The notes: generated from the sequence alone by a model not told the origin. A stretch of 25,728 nt of DNA from an uncultured Oscillospiraceae bacterium (GCA_910579485.1 CAJTVO010000038.1:1-25728); one strand, 5' to 3'; positions 14,257 through 22,750 are shown, counted from the stretch's first letter. Made by a program: numbers and translations.

Positions 14257-14258
14257 CC
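14242..14258. promoter_or_regulatory. BlaI-type operator O2
   Basis: GGTCTACATTGTCAACC, a 17-bp near-palindrome with the same half-site pattern as O1. It covers the -35 box. Its centre is 32 bp (about three helical turns) from that of O1, so two dimers could bind the same face. Confidence 0.75.
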
Positions 14259-14272
14259 AGAGTTTTCGACGC

Positions 14273-14297
14273 AAAAAAGCGCGGCAGTGTGCCGCGC
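14273..14297 (-). terminator. Intrinsic terminator after the exchanger gene
   Basis: GCGCGGCA-GTG-TGCCGCGC (14279-14297) perfect stem of 8; on the minus strand it is followed by TTTTTTGCG. Confidence 0.88.
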
Positions 14298-14309
14298 GTT
14301 TGAGGGGAT

Positions 14310-15269
14310 CTATGCGGAGCAGGTCAACAGGACGTACCCGCCGTAGACCGCCAGCAGAGCGATGCCCTGCCACCGCCGGAACCGGGCGGTGACCATGGCG
14401 GGGACCACCGCGATGGCTCCCACCAACAGGCAGGCGGGCAGATCGATCCGGGCCGAGGCGGCGGATACCGGCAGGGTCTGGGCGGAGATCAGGGCGCTGA
14501 GAGGCAGGATCATGGTCAGGTCCAGGATGTTTGCCCCCAGGATGTTGCCTACGGACAGGGCGGACTGCTTCTTGACGATGGCAGTGACGGTGGTCACCAG
14601 CTCCGGCAGGGACGTGCCGATGGCTACGATGGTGACGCCGATGATCCGCTCGGAGACCCCGGCCAGACGCGCCAGGGCGCTGGCGCTGTCCACCAGCAGG
14701 TCCGCGCCCAGCACCACTGCCGCCGCCCCAAGGGAAAACTTGACGCACTGGAAGAACACCGCCCGCCTTCGCGGCCTCGTCCGCAGCGGGCCAAGGTCCC
14801 CGCCGCAGTGCATGGCGCGGTTCGCGCCCCGGATGTTCTCATATGTAAAGACGGCGAAGATCGCCAGCAGCGGCAGGGACAGGGACAACCCGACACCGCC
14901 CCGGCCGCAGCCCCATACCAGCACGCCGGCGGCGGCCAGCATCAGCACGGACTTGAGGAGATAGTCCCCCCGGTAGATCCTGACGGGCATACAGATGATG
15001 GACACCGCCATGATGAGCCCCAGATTGGCGGTCACGCTGCCCACCGCGTTGCCAACCGCCATGTCCACTTTCCCCTGGGCGGCCGCCATGACGGACACCA
15101 GCAGCTCCGGCAGCGTGGTGGCCAGGCTGACAATGGTAGCTCCCACAATCAGCTTCGGGATGCCGCTGACTTCTGCGATCCAGGAGGCCGCGTCCACGAA
15201 CCAGTCCCCGCCCTTTACGATCAGGATGATCCCCGCCAGGAAAATCATCCCCAGCATTGCGTATTCCAT
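14310..15269 (-). CDS. CaCA-family Na+/Ca2+ exchanger (YrbG-like)
   Basis: A 319-residue integral-membrane cation exchanger with about ten hydrophobic segments. Both alpha-repeats of the family are present: GATIVSLATTLPELLVSV with VGNAVGSVTANLGLI, and GVTIVAIGTSLPELVTTV with VGNILGANILDLTMI. The acidic residue in LPE of each repeat is the ion-binding glutamate of the family. A short basic loop with RTRPRRR separates the two halves. The direction of transport (calcium out against sodium or protons in) is inferred from the family. The ATG at 15269 has GGGGAGAGG close upstream; an in-frame start at 15311 adds a non-hydrophobic stretch and is less likely. A terminator separates it from the repressor promoter, so it is an independent unit. 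Confidence 0.9.
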   Translation of the reverse strand: MEYAMLGMIFLAGIILIVKGGDWFVDAASWIAEVSGIPKLIVGATIVSLATTLPELLVSVMAAAQGKVDMAVGNAVGSVTANLGLIMAVSIICMPVRIYRGDYLLKSVLMLAAAGVLVWGCGRGGVGLSLSLPLLAIFAVFTYENIRGANRAMHCGGDLGPLRTRPRRRAVFFQCVKFSLGAAAVVLGADLLVDSASALARLAGVSERIIGVTIVAIGTSLPELVTTVTAIVKKQSALSVGNILGANILDLTMILPLSALISAQTLPVSAASARIDLPACLLVGAIAVVPAMVTARFRRWQGIALLAVYGGYVLLTCSA

Positions 15270-15364
15270 GCACCTCTCCCCTTCTTGTTCACACACTGGT
15301 TCGTTTACCATACCATGTCCCGCGTGGCGGATCGGGGCGTTTTTTGGCGGGGAGATAAAATTTT

Positions 15365-15394
15365 CGCTGGGAAAGGCCAGCGCCTCTCCCAGCG
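15365..15394 (-). terminator. Hairpin after the DUF4317 gene, possible weak terminator
   Basis: CGCTGGGA (15365-15372) pairs with TCCCAGCG (15387-15394), 14-base loop, 8 bp past the stop codon. On the minus strand AAAATTTTATC follows, which is not a clean T-run. Confidence 0.45.
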
Positions 15395-15401
15395 AGATGT
15401 A

Positions 15402-16547
15402 CTATTCTTCCGGTGCTTCGCCGCCCACGGATACGGGCAGGCCGTTGACCTCCACGGCGTTTCCGGAGGGAATGAGCAGGTACTTGACGCCGTCGATCAC
15501 CCGGGTCTCCACCAGGTAGCTGCTGGCAGGGTCCACCGATACGGTGACCTCCCCGGCCTTTACCTGGAAGCGCTTGCTGTCGATCAGATTTTCCGGGTTC
15601 AGGACGGCGTTTTCGCCAAAGCGCTCCTGGCATTGGACGCGGAACGCCGACGCCTCCTCCTCGCTTACGCCCTGCCGGAGGAGGATGTCCTCCACCTCCC
15701 CGGCGGTGACGGAGGGCGCGTCCGGGTCTTTGTTCTCCCGGTGGGCCTCGATCTTCTCACGGAGCTGTTCGTGGAGGGCTTGTACCACCTCCAGACGGCA
15801 GCTGTCCGCCAGGGCGGAAGTCAAGGCGGACTCAAACGCCTCCTTCTGCTCATCCGCGGACATAGGCGGCTCCGCACGGAACACCCCGTCCAGGAAATCC
15901 TGGTGGACATCCCCGGCGGACTTGGTGTAGAACAGGACGTTATAAATATTGGCCGCGCGGTCGTCAAAGGCCGGGAACAGGAAGCCCAGCTCCGGCTGGG
16001 CCACGATCTGCCCGGGGACGCAGCTGTGGAACTCGTTCTCTCCGGGGAAGTAGCCCAGCTCCATCTTGCCATCCTTCACGGGGCAGACGCCGCAGAGGAT
16101 GTACCGGTACACGGTGTCGGAATCTCCCGGCTCGTCGTTCCTGGTCCGTGTGGGCACGTCATAGGCGTCATAGGCCAGCAGGATCACATAGTTGGCGTCC
16201 CCCATATCCAGGGAGTCGATGACCTTCCGGTAGAACTCCTCCCGGATCTCTCCGCTCTTCAGCTCCGACTCCCGCAGGGCGGAGAGCAGGCGGTACTCGT
16301 CGCTGTCCATCACCTGCTCGGTGGAAAATACCACGTCCACCAGGTTCCTGCCCAGGGTGCCGGACATGGTCTTTTTCAGAAGGCTCAGGTATTTATCCGC
16401 CTCCTCCTCGCTCATCCGGCCCAGGGATTCGTCCAGATAGGAGACGATCTCCTTGTTCCCGTTGACGTAGCAGCCGTAGATGCACTTGATGGCGCACTTG
16501 TCCGGGCGGAGGCGGCGGCGCAGCTCTCCCAGTTCTTTTTGGTTCAT
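15402..16547 (-). CDS. DUF4317 family protein
   Basis: A 381-residue soluble protein of the DUF4317 family, recognised from the opening LGELRRRLRPDKCAIKCIYGCYVNGNKEIVSYLDESLGRM, the middle CGVCPVKDGKMELGYFPGENEFH, and the C-terminal half, which includes a likely coiled segment around EVVQALHEQLREKIEAHRENK. The family is widespread in Clostridia and has no known function that I can name. There is no signal peptide or membrane helix. GGAAG lies six bases before the ATG. It stands alone between the exchanger gene and the divergent XRE gene, with a 272-bp gap upstream that holds only the facing promoter (16751-16779) that I can identify. Confidence 0.85.
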   Translation of the reverse strand: MNQKELGELRRRLRPDKCAIKCIYGCYVNGNKEIVSYLDESLGRMSEEEADKYLSLLKKTMSGTLGRNLVDVVFSTEQVMDSDEYRLLSALRESELKSGEIREEFYRKVIDSLDMGDANYVILLAYDAYDVPTRTRNDEPGDSDTVYRYILCGVCPVKDGKMELGYFPGENEFHSCVPGQIVAQPELGFLFPAFDDRAANIYNVLFYTKSAGDVHQDFLDGVFRAEPPMSADEQKEAFESALTSALADSCRLEVVQALHEQLREKIEAHRENKDPDAPSVTAGEVEDILLRQGVSEEEASAFRVQCQERFGENAVLNPENLIDSKRFQVKAGEVTVSVDPASSYLVETRVIDGVKYLLIPSGNAVEVNGLPVSVGGEAPEE

Positions 16548-16750
16548 AGCAGCTTCCTCATTTCTCGTAGATTCGCCTATGGCGGTTTTTCCCTATTGTA
16601 CCGGAAGCGGAGAAGAAATGCAATCCCCTGCCTTCATGAAGCGGAAATTTTACAATTGGAGGGAGCGCGGGAGCATAGGGCTATTTTCCATATTGGGGCA
16701 GATCGGTTGGAATACAACCGCAAATTGAAAACTTAACAACAAATTGATGA

Positions 16751-16779
16751 TTGATTTCCTTCAAAACAGTCATTACAAT
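16751..16779 (+). promoter_or_regulatory. Promoter of the XRE/TPR-like regulator
   Basis: TTGATT (16751-16756), a 17-bp spacer and TACAAT (16774-16779), 40 bp before the start codon. The rest of 16548-16750 shows no gene or clear element. Confidence 0.6.
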
Positions 16780-16819
16780 ATCCTTACACCGGTGAAAAAT
16801 ACGATGTGGAGGAGATCAC

Positions 16820-17983
16820 ATGCAAATTCAACTTGGCGGACGGCTTCGGGAGCTGCGCCGCAGGGATGGACGGACCCAGGAAGATCTGGCGCAGGCGCTT
16901 GATGTCACGCCCCAGGCGGTATCCCGCTGGGAGAAAAACATCTGTTACCCTGATATTTCCCTGGTACCATCCATTGCCAACTACTTCGGGGTCACGATAG
17001 ACGAACTCTTCGGATACCAAAATAACCGCGACAGGAAGATCGACGCGATCATCCAAGAGGTCAGCGCCTTTCAAATCAAAAGCCGCGGGGACGATGCGTG
17101 GGTAGACGAGTGTCTTGGTATTCTGCGCACAGGTCTTGCGGAATTTCCGCAAAACGAAAGACTGCGGATCGCCCTCGCCGATACGCTGTCGGAGGCTGGC
17201 TGGAGACGGTACCATGAGTGGCTGCATTATGATGAAGAAGGGTATCTTCAGCGCGGCTATGCCCAGCACCGGGAAAATCCGTACTGGTCGGAGGCGGTGG
17301 AAATCTGTGAGAGCCTTGCCGCCACCGCAACAGATCCAGCCATCGTGACAAAGGCTGTTTCTATCCTCGTCCTGCTCTACCGGAATCTGGGCGAAATGGA
17401 GAAAGCCGCCGCCTGCGCCGGTCGTATGCCCGAGCTGGACTGCTGCCGGGAATCCCTGCTTGCAGCGGCAGCCAGCGGAAAAGAAGCGGCAGAGTATATT
17501 GGCGATTTTCTTCTGAAAATGGCAGGATGTTTTTCAAAGCAATTGATCTATGGGCTTATGACGAATCTGTCAAACTATCAGAGCGACCTGCCAGCAGAAA
17601 AGATCAAAGGCGTCATATCGCTCTTTTATCTGCTCTGCGATGACGGCAATATGGGAAAGTATCACGACGAACTAACAAGCCTTTACCTCTATCTTTCAAG
17701 GGTCCAGTGGGAGCGCGGGCATCATGACGACGCCTTTGCCTCTCTGGATGAAGCGCTGAAGCATGCAAGGGCTCTGGAAGCATTGGCGGATGGTCAGGAA
17801 CATTCTTTGACCGCACCCTTGGTATCGTTCGTCAAATACAAGATACCACCCTGCGGCGATATTGCGGGTATGCTGCCGGAAGATTGGCCGTTCTGGTCCA
17901 GCCCAGATCCCAGCGGCATCGAGACAGAGATCAAGGCCGACCCAAGATGGGACGCTTGGGTCCGGCGATGCCAAAATCAGTAA
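16820..17983 (+). CDS. XRE-family regulator with helical-repeat C-terminus
   Basis: A 387-residue protein. Residues ~6-65 form a Cro/C1 helix-turn-helix (LRELRRRDGRTQEDLAQALDVTPQAVSRWEKN, then DISLVPSIANYFGVTIDELFG), a form very common in clostridial regulators. The remaining ~300 residues are all-helical and look like degenerate TPR repeats (WVDECLGILRTGLAEFPQNERLRIALADTLSEAG; SILVLLYRNLGEMEKAAACAGRMP; LYLYLSRVQWERGHHDDAFASLDEALKHA). Such proteins may bind a peptide or partner through the repeats, but no ligand is evident. GGAGG stands eight bases before the ATG. The gene is monocistronic, with its own promoter and a strong hairpin after it. It does not share codon-poor or AT-rich signs of recent transfer. 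Confidence 0.85.
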   Translation: MQIQLGGRLRELRRRDGRTQEDLAQALDVTPQAVSRWEKNICYPDISLVPSIANYFGVTIDELFGYQNNRDRKIDAIIQEVSAFQIKSRGDDAWVDECLGILRTGLAEFPQNERLRIALADTLSEAGWRRYHEWLHYDEEGYLQRGYAQHRENPYWSEAVEICESLAATATDPAIVTKAVSILVLLYRNLGEMEKAAACAGRMPELDCCRESLLAAAASGKEAAEYIGDFLLKMAGCFSKQLIYGLMTNLSNYQSDLPAEKIKGVISLFYLLCDDGNMGKYHDELTSLYLYLSRVQWERGHHDDAFASLDEALKHARALEALADGQEHSLTAPLVSFVKYKIPPCGDIAGMLPEDWPFWSSPDPSGIETEIKADPRWDAWVRRCQNQ

Positions 17984-17992
17984 GCAGACTAA

Positions 17993-18018
17993 GGGCGCTC
18001 TCCTTGTGGAGAGCGCCC
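17993..18018. terminator. Terminator between convergent genes
   Basis: GGGCGCTCTCC-TTGT-GGAGAGCGCCC, 11-bp perfect stem, followed on the plus strand by TCATTAAATTAT. It sits between the XRE stop (17983) and the MFS stop (18027) and could serve both directions. Confidence 0.75.
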
Positions 18019-18026
18019 TCATTAAA

Positions 18027-19286
18027 TTATACGTCCCGGTTATATATCTTTTTGATGTCCTCCCTGCCCCGCCAAATGAACAGGTAAATCGCGCCCAGGA
18101 CCAGCGCGTTAGAGGCCAGCAGGATCACTCTTTCCGGGAATACCTCCGACAGAGCGCCGATCAGCAGGCTCCCGGCTACGCTTCCCACAAAGCATATCAT
18201 CTGGAATATGCCGTTGAACCGCGCCCGCCGGTTGTCCGGCACATAGGACTGCATCGCCGCCGACCGGATGGTGTAGGAGGTCACGCCCAGCGCGCCGTCC
18301 ATAAAGAACCACACCGCCATCAGGGGCACCGGCAGGAACAGCAGCGTCCCGGACAGGACATTGATCGCCACATAGACGAAAAAGGCAACGGCAAACTTTC
18401 TCTCTCTGGGGATGCGCAGCCTGTACTGGACCGCGCCGCCCAGCAGGCGGCCCGCCGTCGTGAAATTGAGCAGTATGGAGTAAAGTGTCGCCGCCGCCAC
18501 CGGCCAGGCCGCAAATCTGGCGGCGTTGTTCAGGAAGTAGGGCAGTTGGAGTTTCTCCGCGCTGGAAGCCAAGTTGCTCACCATGAAATACAGGGCGATG
18601 AACAGCAAGCCCTTCTCTCCGCGAATATAATCCACGCCCTCCCGCAGTTCCTGACGGAACTGTCCGAAGGCGCTCCTGGCAGTTTCCCTGGGCGCTTCGT
18701 CCATGTGTGTCTCCCGGAAGCGGATCGTCACCTCAAAGCAGGCGGCGATCAGAAAGCTGAGGGCATTGATGGCGAACAGGGACGCCGCGCCGCCCACGCG
18801 GTAATAGATCATCGCCGCCAGCGGGCTGGCGAGTTCGGACAGGTCTACCAGCAGGCCATAGACAGAATACCCTTTCTGGAAATTCCCCTCGGTGATGAGG
18901 TTGGGATAAAAGCTGTCAAAAGCCACGACGTAGGTTCCGTCGATGATCCCCGTGAGAAAGCTGACCGCCAGCAGTCCGGAATAGCTGAACCACCCGCCCC
19001 GCAGCAGCAGGAACAGCAGGAAATAGATCCCCGCAGACAGGAAGTCCAGGGCATAGATCACCTTTTTCCGGCTCACGCGGTCCAGCCAGGGCCCCGCCAG
19101 AACGGGACAGATCATGATGGGCAGCTGAAAGCTCACCTGGAACAGCATGTACAAAAAGGTGGAGCCTGTGTAGTCCAGGACCAGCAGACTGAGGGCGAAA
19201 TTGGACAGAGCGTTCCCCACCAGTGAAACAAAGCTTCCTATCGTTATGACTGTGAAATCGTAGGTCCACAGTGTTTGTCGTTTCAT
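18027..19286 (-). CDS. MFS exporter, DHA3 (MefA-like) type
   Basis: A 419-residue major facilitator with about 12 membrane helices and a central soluble loop (residues ~190-225, RFRETHMDEAPRETARSAF). The opening FTVITIGSFVSLVGNALSNFALSLLVLDYTGS, the loop after helix 2 (AGPWLDRVSRKKVIYALD, the MFS motif A region) and QSYVPDNRRARFNGIF fit the DHA3 group that includes macrolide exporters and many exporters of unknown substrate. The ribosome binding site AAAGGAG lies about 12 bases before the ATG, a longer gap than in neighbouring genes. A long hairpin (19307-19355) ends three bases before it, which suggests control of expression through the leader. The substrate cannot be told from sequence. Confidence 0.85.
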   Translation of the reverse strand: MKRQTLWTYDFTVITIGSFVSLVGNALSNFALSLLVLDYTGSTFLYMLFQVSFQLPIMICPVLAGPWLDRVSRKKVIYALDFLSAGIYFLLFLLLRGGWFSYSGLLAVSFLTGIIDGTYVVAFDSFYPNLITEGNFQKGYSVYGLLVDLSELASPLAAMIYYRVGGAASLFAINALSFLIAACFEVTIRFRETHMDEAPRETARSAFGQFRQELREGVDYIRGEKGLLFIALYFMVSNLASSAEKLQLPYFLNNAARFAAWPVAAATLYSILLNFTTAGRLLGGAVQYRLRIPRERKFAVAFFVYVAINVLSGTLLFLPVPLMAVWFFMDGALGVTSYTIRSAAMQSYVPDNRRARFNGIFQMICFVGSVAGSLLIGALSEVFPERVILLASNALVLGAIYLFIWRGREDIKKIYNRDV

Positions 19287-19306
19287 GAAAATAATATTCT
19301 CCTTTA

Positions 19307-19355
19307 CGTTGATTTTTCATTCCGGCGCTTTCAGGCCGGATCAGAAAAATCAACG
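19307..19355 (-). promoter_or_regulatory. Long hairpin in the MFS gene leader
   Basis: CGTTGATTTTTC (19307-19318) and GAAAAATCAACG (19344-19355) pair perfectly, with CCGGC/GCCGG inside. On the minus strand the hairpin ends three bases before the AAAGGAG of the MFS gene and has no T-run, so it looks more like a translational or stability element than a terminator. Confidence 0.55.
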
Positions 19356-19396
19356 CAGTGCCGTATCATGCATTTTCATCACTTCCTTGCCCGTCA

Positions 19397-19466
19397 GGCG
19401 AAACACAGTTTCGCCAAAAAAGTTTTTCTTTTTGATTCTTTTTCTTTGTTCACAAAGAAAAAGAAT
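19397..19466. repeat. Two-hairpin intergenic element, copy 2
   Basis: GGCGAAAC-ACA-GTTTCGCC (19397-19415), linker with AAAGTTTTTCTTTTTG, then ATTCTTTTTCTTTG-TTCA-CAAAGAAAAAGAAT (19435-19466, 14-bp perfect stem). It has the same order and linker as copy 1 at 7093-7147. It lies eight bases past the YigZ gene stop and upstream of the MFS gene. Confidence 0.6.
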
Positions 19467-19473
19467 GTATGCC

Positions 19474-20100
19474 TCATGGCGGACCGGGTTGGAAGCGTTC
19501 CTCCTCCACCAGTACCTCGATGGTCCCGGCGGACAGCTCGGTCACCTTCTCTTGAAAGGCGTCCACGTCCTCCGCGGGGAGAAGCACCGTCAGAAGCACG
19601 TCCGTACCAAAGTCGGCATTTTCCACCGTGCCGCCGCTCTTCTCTACCAGCAGGCGCATCCGCTCGTACATCGGATAGGGGCACGGCACCGCCAGCACCG
19701 CCCACAGACGCATCCGGCTGATGCCCGCAGCGTCCAAGGTCAGCTTGGCGGTGCCGCCGTAAGCTCTGGTCAGGCCTCCGGCCCCCAGAAGGATGCCGCC
19801 AAAATACCGGGTCACCACGCACACGGCGTTGGTGACCTCCTCTTTCAGGAAGACATTCAGCATGGGCTGGCCCGCCGTGCCCTGGGGCTCGCCGTCATCG
19901 CCGTAGCGCAGGGTGTTCCCCTCCCGCAGGACGTAGCAGAAGCAGTGGTGCCGGGCATCGTGGTATTTCTTCCGGACTTCCTCGATGTGGGCGCGGGCCT
20001 CCTCTTCGGTCTCCACCCGCCAGAGCTGGCCGATGAAGCGGGAGCGCTTCTCCACAAATTCCGCCTCCCCGTATCCACGGGGGACCAGATAACTCTCCAT
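19474..20100 (-). CDS. yigZ: YigZ/IMPACT family protein
   Basis: A 208-residue protein of the YigZ/IMPACT (UPF0029) family. The N-terminal domain has the signature DARHHCFCYVLREG, YGDDGEPQGTAGQPML and VVTRYFGGILLGAGGLTRAYGG; the C-terminal ~75 residues form the ferredoxin-like DUF1949-type domain. The eukaryotic relative IMPACT regulates Gcn2 signalling on ribosomes; the bacterial role is uncertain. The ATG at 20100 shares its A with the TGA of the upstream acetyltransferase (TGATG), so translation is probably coupled. An in-frame ATG at 20121 would overlap the upstream gene more and lacks a better ribosome binding site. Confidence 0.9.
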   Translation of the reverse strand: MESYLVPRGYGEAEFVEKRSRFIGQLWRVETEEEARAHIEEVRKKYHDARHHCFCYVLREGNTLRYGDDGEPQGTAGQPMLNVFLKEEVTNAVCVVTRYFGGILLGAGGLTRAYGGTAKLTLDAAGISRMRLWAVLAVPCPYPMYERMRLLVEKSGGTVENADFGTDVLLTVLLPAEDVDAFQEKVTELSAGTIEVLVEEERFQPGPP

Positions 20101-20639
20101 CAATGTCCTCGTTTCTCCCACATTTCCCGGGTCATAAAATAAAAACAGGTGGGCCTGTCCGGAAAGAACTCGTCCGACAGCTTCTCCGTAAAGGCGTACA
20201 GGAAGCCGGACTTTTCGATCACCCGCCGGGACTGTTGATTCTCCTGATAGTGGGTCGCCCAGATCTCGTCCAGGTTCAATTCCCGGAAACCGTAGCGCAG
20301 AAGCTCCTCCACCACCTCCGGCATCAGCCCCCGGCCCCAGTAGTCCGGCGAGAGGGCGTAGCCGATCTCCATGGACCTGCCCTCGTGGGCCTCCTCCCGG
20401 TGGGGCGTGACGAAACCGGCTGAGCCGATGACCCGGTCCGTCTCCCGGTCCGTCACCGCGAAGACGTCCGGCGCGGAGAACACGGTGCGGATGATCTCCC
20501 GGCTCTCCTCCTCGCTCTCGTGGGGCTTCCAGCCCGCGATGGGACCCACGCGGGGGTCCTTGCAGTAGGCGTAGACATCCGCCGCGTCATTCAAGGTGAA
20601 AGGGCGGAGGATGGTTCTTTCTGTTTCCAATACCGGCAT
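20100..20639 (-). CDS. GNAT acetyltransferase, RimJ/RimL-like
   Basis: A 179-residue N-acetyltransferase of the RimJ/RimL group (Acetyltransf_3). It opens LETERTILRPFTLNDAADVYAYCKDPRV, followed by VIGSAGFV, MEIGYALSPDYWGRGLMPEVVEELLRYGF (acetyl-CoA loop) and ATHYQENQQSRRVIEKSGF. Related enzymes acetylate ribosomal protein N-termini or small molecules; the target here is unknown. The ATG at 20639 has AAGGAG seven bases upstream; a longer in-frame start at 20705 would reach into the neighbouring GDPD gene. It lies 23 bp downstream of that gene and overlaps the YigZ gene by one base, so the three may be co-transcribed. Confidence 0.88.
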   Translation of the reverse strand: MPVLETERTILRPFTLNDAADVYAYCKDPRVGPIAGWKPHESEEESREIIRTVFSAPDVFAVTDRETDRVIGSAGFVTPHREEAHEGRSMEIGYALSPDYWGRGLMPEVVEELLRYGFRELNLDEIWATHYQENQQSRRVIEKSGFLYAFTEKLSDEFFPDRPTCFYFMTREMWEKRGH

Positions 20640-20662
20640 GGCGTTTCTCCTTGCGTTAAAAT

Positions 20663-22513
20663 TCAGGAAACCGGAATTTCTCCGTCCTCCTGGATGGGGA
20701 ACCACTTCCCTTCCTGGATAACGCCCGTAGGGTGCAAAGCGTTGTATGTATCCAGAACGGCCCGCAGGTATTCCGGATAATCGGTAATGATGCCGCTTAC
20801 ACCCATTTCCAGATACTGCCGCATTCGTTCATCATCGTAAACGCTCCACACGTAGACGGGCAGGGACTGCTCCCGGGCCTGCAGGATCAGGCGTCCACTG
20901 ACGAGAGCCTCCTCTACCGCGAGGAAATCCACGTCATACCGCCAGATGCTCTCGTCAATGTCGCCGCTGGTCCCGAACAGGCAGAAGCCTATCCACCACT
21001 CCGGATGCTTTTCTATCAGGGGCATGAGGCACATGTAATCCAGAGACATGAACATGGCCCGCTCCCCGAATCCATAGCGCTCGATCAGCTCCATCACCGC
21101 CGCCGCCAGCGCGGCTCCGCTGCCGGATTCCGGCTTCAGCTCCACCAGCAGTCCCATGGTGCCGCCCTCCAGCGCCTGCAGGACCTCCTCCAGGGAGGCG
21201 ATCCGGGCGTTCGCGTCCGGGTGCGCATGGTCGGAGAGGGGTATCTCCTTCAGGCTGGCAAAGTCCAGCTCCCCAACGCTCCCGCTCCGGCCCGCCAGCC
21301 GCCGGAGGTCTCCGTCATGGAACAGCACGGGCACTCCATCCCTGGTCAGCTGTACGTCGATCTCCGCAAAGTCCATCCCCCGCGCCTGGGCGTCAAGGAT
21401 GGCGGGCAGGGTGTTCTCCACTGCACCGGCGCTTCCCCGGTGGCCGATGGCTATGGGGGAATGCACCGGAGGACGCTGCCAGCTTACCGCCACCGTCCAG
21501 ACGGTCAGGAACAGGCCGGCCGCCGCCAGTCCGAAAAGCCAGCGGCGCTTTTGCAGGCGCTGCCGCCAGCGTGACCGGGCGGCGGACCAGCGGCGCTCCG
21601 CGATCTCCAGCAGCGTCCCGCCGTCCCGGCTCCAGGCAGGGCTGAGGGATGCGCAGAGGTCCAGTCTCCCCTCCAGTCCGGAGAGAAGCAGCCAGACGAT
21701 GCCCGTCATCGCCGCCGTTGTCAGGAGGTTCAGCAGCAGCCAGTAGAGGAGGTCGATCCGAAAGGCCTCGGTGAAAAACAGGTTTTTCAGAAAATAGTCC
21801 CCGAAATCGTCATTCCCCAGAGGCTTGCGCCGCCAATAGCGGCTGATCTCCGTGATAACCCGCTCCCAGACAAACAGTCCGCCCGGAATCAAAAGGCGGT
21901 ACTTCCAGCTCAGCTTTTTCCAGCAGCAAACGCTCTCCGATGCCGCCGCCCCAAACCGCCTGCGGCCCAGGACCATACACACCGGAACGAACAGCAGGAG
22001 CAGATGGATGGCATACTCGGCGGCATACAGGGCAACTATGCCCGCCACGCCCAACGGGGTCTTCCGCATTTCTCCAAATACAAATTCCGGTATCACCACC
22101 AGGGGGACCATGGTGTTCACATATCCCAACCGCACCAGAGGAAGCAGCAGGATATAGTACAGGGAGCCGGCCGCAAGGGACCATCCCCGCATAGTCCCCA
22201 GGTTCCACAGGGAGCTTCTCATTACCTGGGGCAGGGTGAAGTCCTCCTTCTGCCGGCAGAGCGAGACGGTGTTGATGATGACGCTGTACTCATAAAAAAC
22301 CAGCAGCGCCGCTCCCAGGAACAGGAGCAGGAACAGCAGCCCGCTTTTCAAGTCCAGAAATGTCAGCAGCATGTTCTGGTTGAAATGGATGCCTGCGGAG
22401 GCAACATAGGTCTGATATATCTCGCGGAAAAGGGGATTGATCAGACCAAGAACAAGGACTTTCCAAATAAGCTCGAACCAAAGGACTTTCTTTACTGCTT
22501 TGCCAAGGCTCAT
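20663..22513 (-). CDS. Membrane-anchored glycerophosphodiester phosphodiesterase
   Basis: A 616-residue two-part enzyme. Residues 1-345 form a polytopic membrane domain (hydrophobic segments near 12-28, 55-80, 112-130, 157-183, 255-280 and 325-345), as in the family of GDPDs with an N-terminal membrane region. Residues ~352-605 are the GDPD catalytic barrel, with GHRGSAGAVENTL (H358, R359, E366, N367), EIDVQLTRDGVPVLFHD (E384, D386, H399), LVELKPE and VYVWSVYDD. The enzyme would hydrolyse glycerophosphodiesters, or act on lipid or teichoic-acid products, to glycerol 3-phosphate and an alcohol. AGGAG lies nine bases before the ATG. It starts 30 bp after the small XRE gene on the same strand and may be controlled with it. 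Confidence 0.9.
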   Translation of the reverse strand: MSLGKAVKKVLWFELIWKVLVLGLINPLFREIYQTYVASAGIHFNQNMLLTFLDLKSGLLFLLLFLGAALLVFYEYSVIINTVSLCRQKEDFTLPQVMRSSLWNLGTMRGWSLAAGSLYYILLLPLVRLGYVNTMVPLVVIPEFVFGEMRKTPLGVAGIVALYAAEYAIHLLLLFVPVCMVLGRRRFGAAASESVCCWKKLSWKYRLLIPGGLFVWERVITEISRYWRRKPLGNDDFGDYFLKNLFFTEAFRIDLLYWLLLNLLTTAAMTGIVWLLLSGLEGRLDLCASLSPAWSRDGGTLLEIAERRWSAARSRWRQRLQKRRWLFGLAAAGLFLTVWTVAVSWQRPPVHSPIAIGHRGSAGAVENTLPAILDAQARGMDFAEIDVQLTRDGVPVLFHDGDLRRLAGRSGSVGELDFASLKEIPLSDHAHPDANARIASLEEVLQALEGGTMGLLVELKPESGSGAALAAAVMELIERYGFGERAMFMSLDYMCLMPLIEKHPEWWIGFCLFGTSGDIDESIWRYDVDFLAVEEALVSGRLILQAREQSLPVYVWSVYDDERMRQYLEMGVSGIITDYPEYLRAVLDTYNALHPTGVIQEGKWFPIQEDGEIPVS

Positions 22514-22543
22514 GTGATAACGCTCCTGCTGAGAAATATGTTT

Positions 22544-22750
22544 TTACCGCTCGTCCGTGCGGCCTGCCAGATAATCCAAGGATACTCCAAAATGGTCCGC
22601 CAAGGCGCAAAAATTCTGATAGCCAGGAAGATTTGTTCCTACCTCAAAACGCTGGTATTGCCGCCATGTAATACCAATCGCCTCTGCGACTTGCGCCTGT
22701 GTTTCATTCTTTTCCGTTCTTAAGCTACGCAGCCGTTCTTGCAAAATCAT
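22544..22750 (-). CDS. Small XRE-family repressor
   Basis: A 68-residue protein that is almost only a Cro/C1 helix-turn-helix: LRSLRTEKNETQAQVAEAIGITWRQYQRFEVGTNLPGYQNFCALADHFGVSLDYLAGRTDE. AAGGAGGTAATTT precedes the ATG. It lies divergent from the 73-residue gene at 22833, with two identical-pattern palindromes between them, so it most likely binds there. The GDPD gene follows after 30 bp. The size and form resemble phage-type or toxin-antitoxin-type regulators, but no toxin is recognised. Confidence 0.9.
   Translation of the reverse strand: MILQERLRSLRTEKNETQAQVAEAIGITWRQYQRFEVGTNLPGYQNFCALADHFGVSLDYLAGRTDER

Noticed and set aside
14808..16736. 642-codon open frame on the plus strand
   Set aside because: Lies opposite the exchanger and DUF4317 genes and has no recognisable motif or ribosome binding site; a GC-bias shadow.
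17862..19226. 454-codon open frame on the plus strand
   Set aside because: Opposite the MFS gene, rich in Gln/His/Arg/Gly without domain features; a shadow frame.
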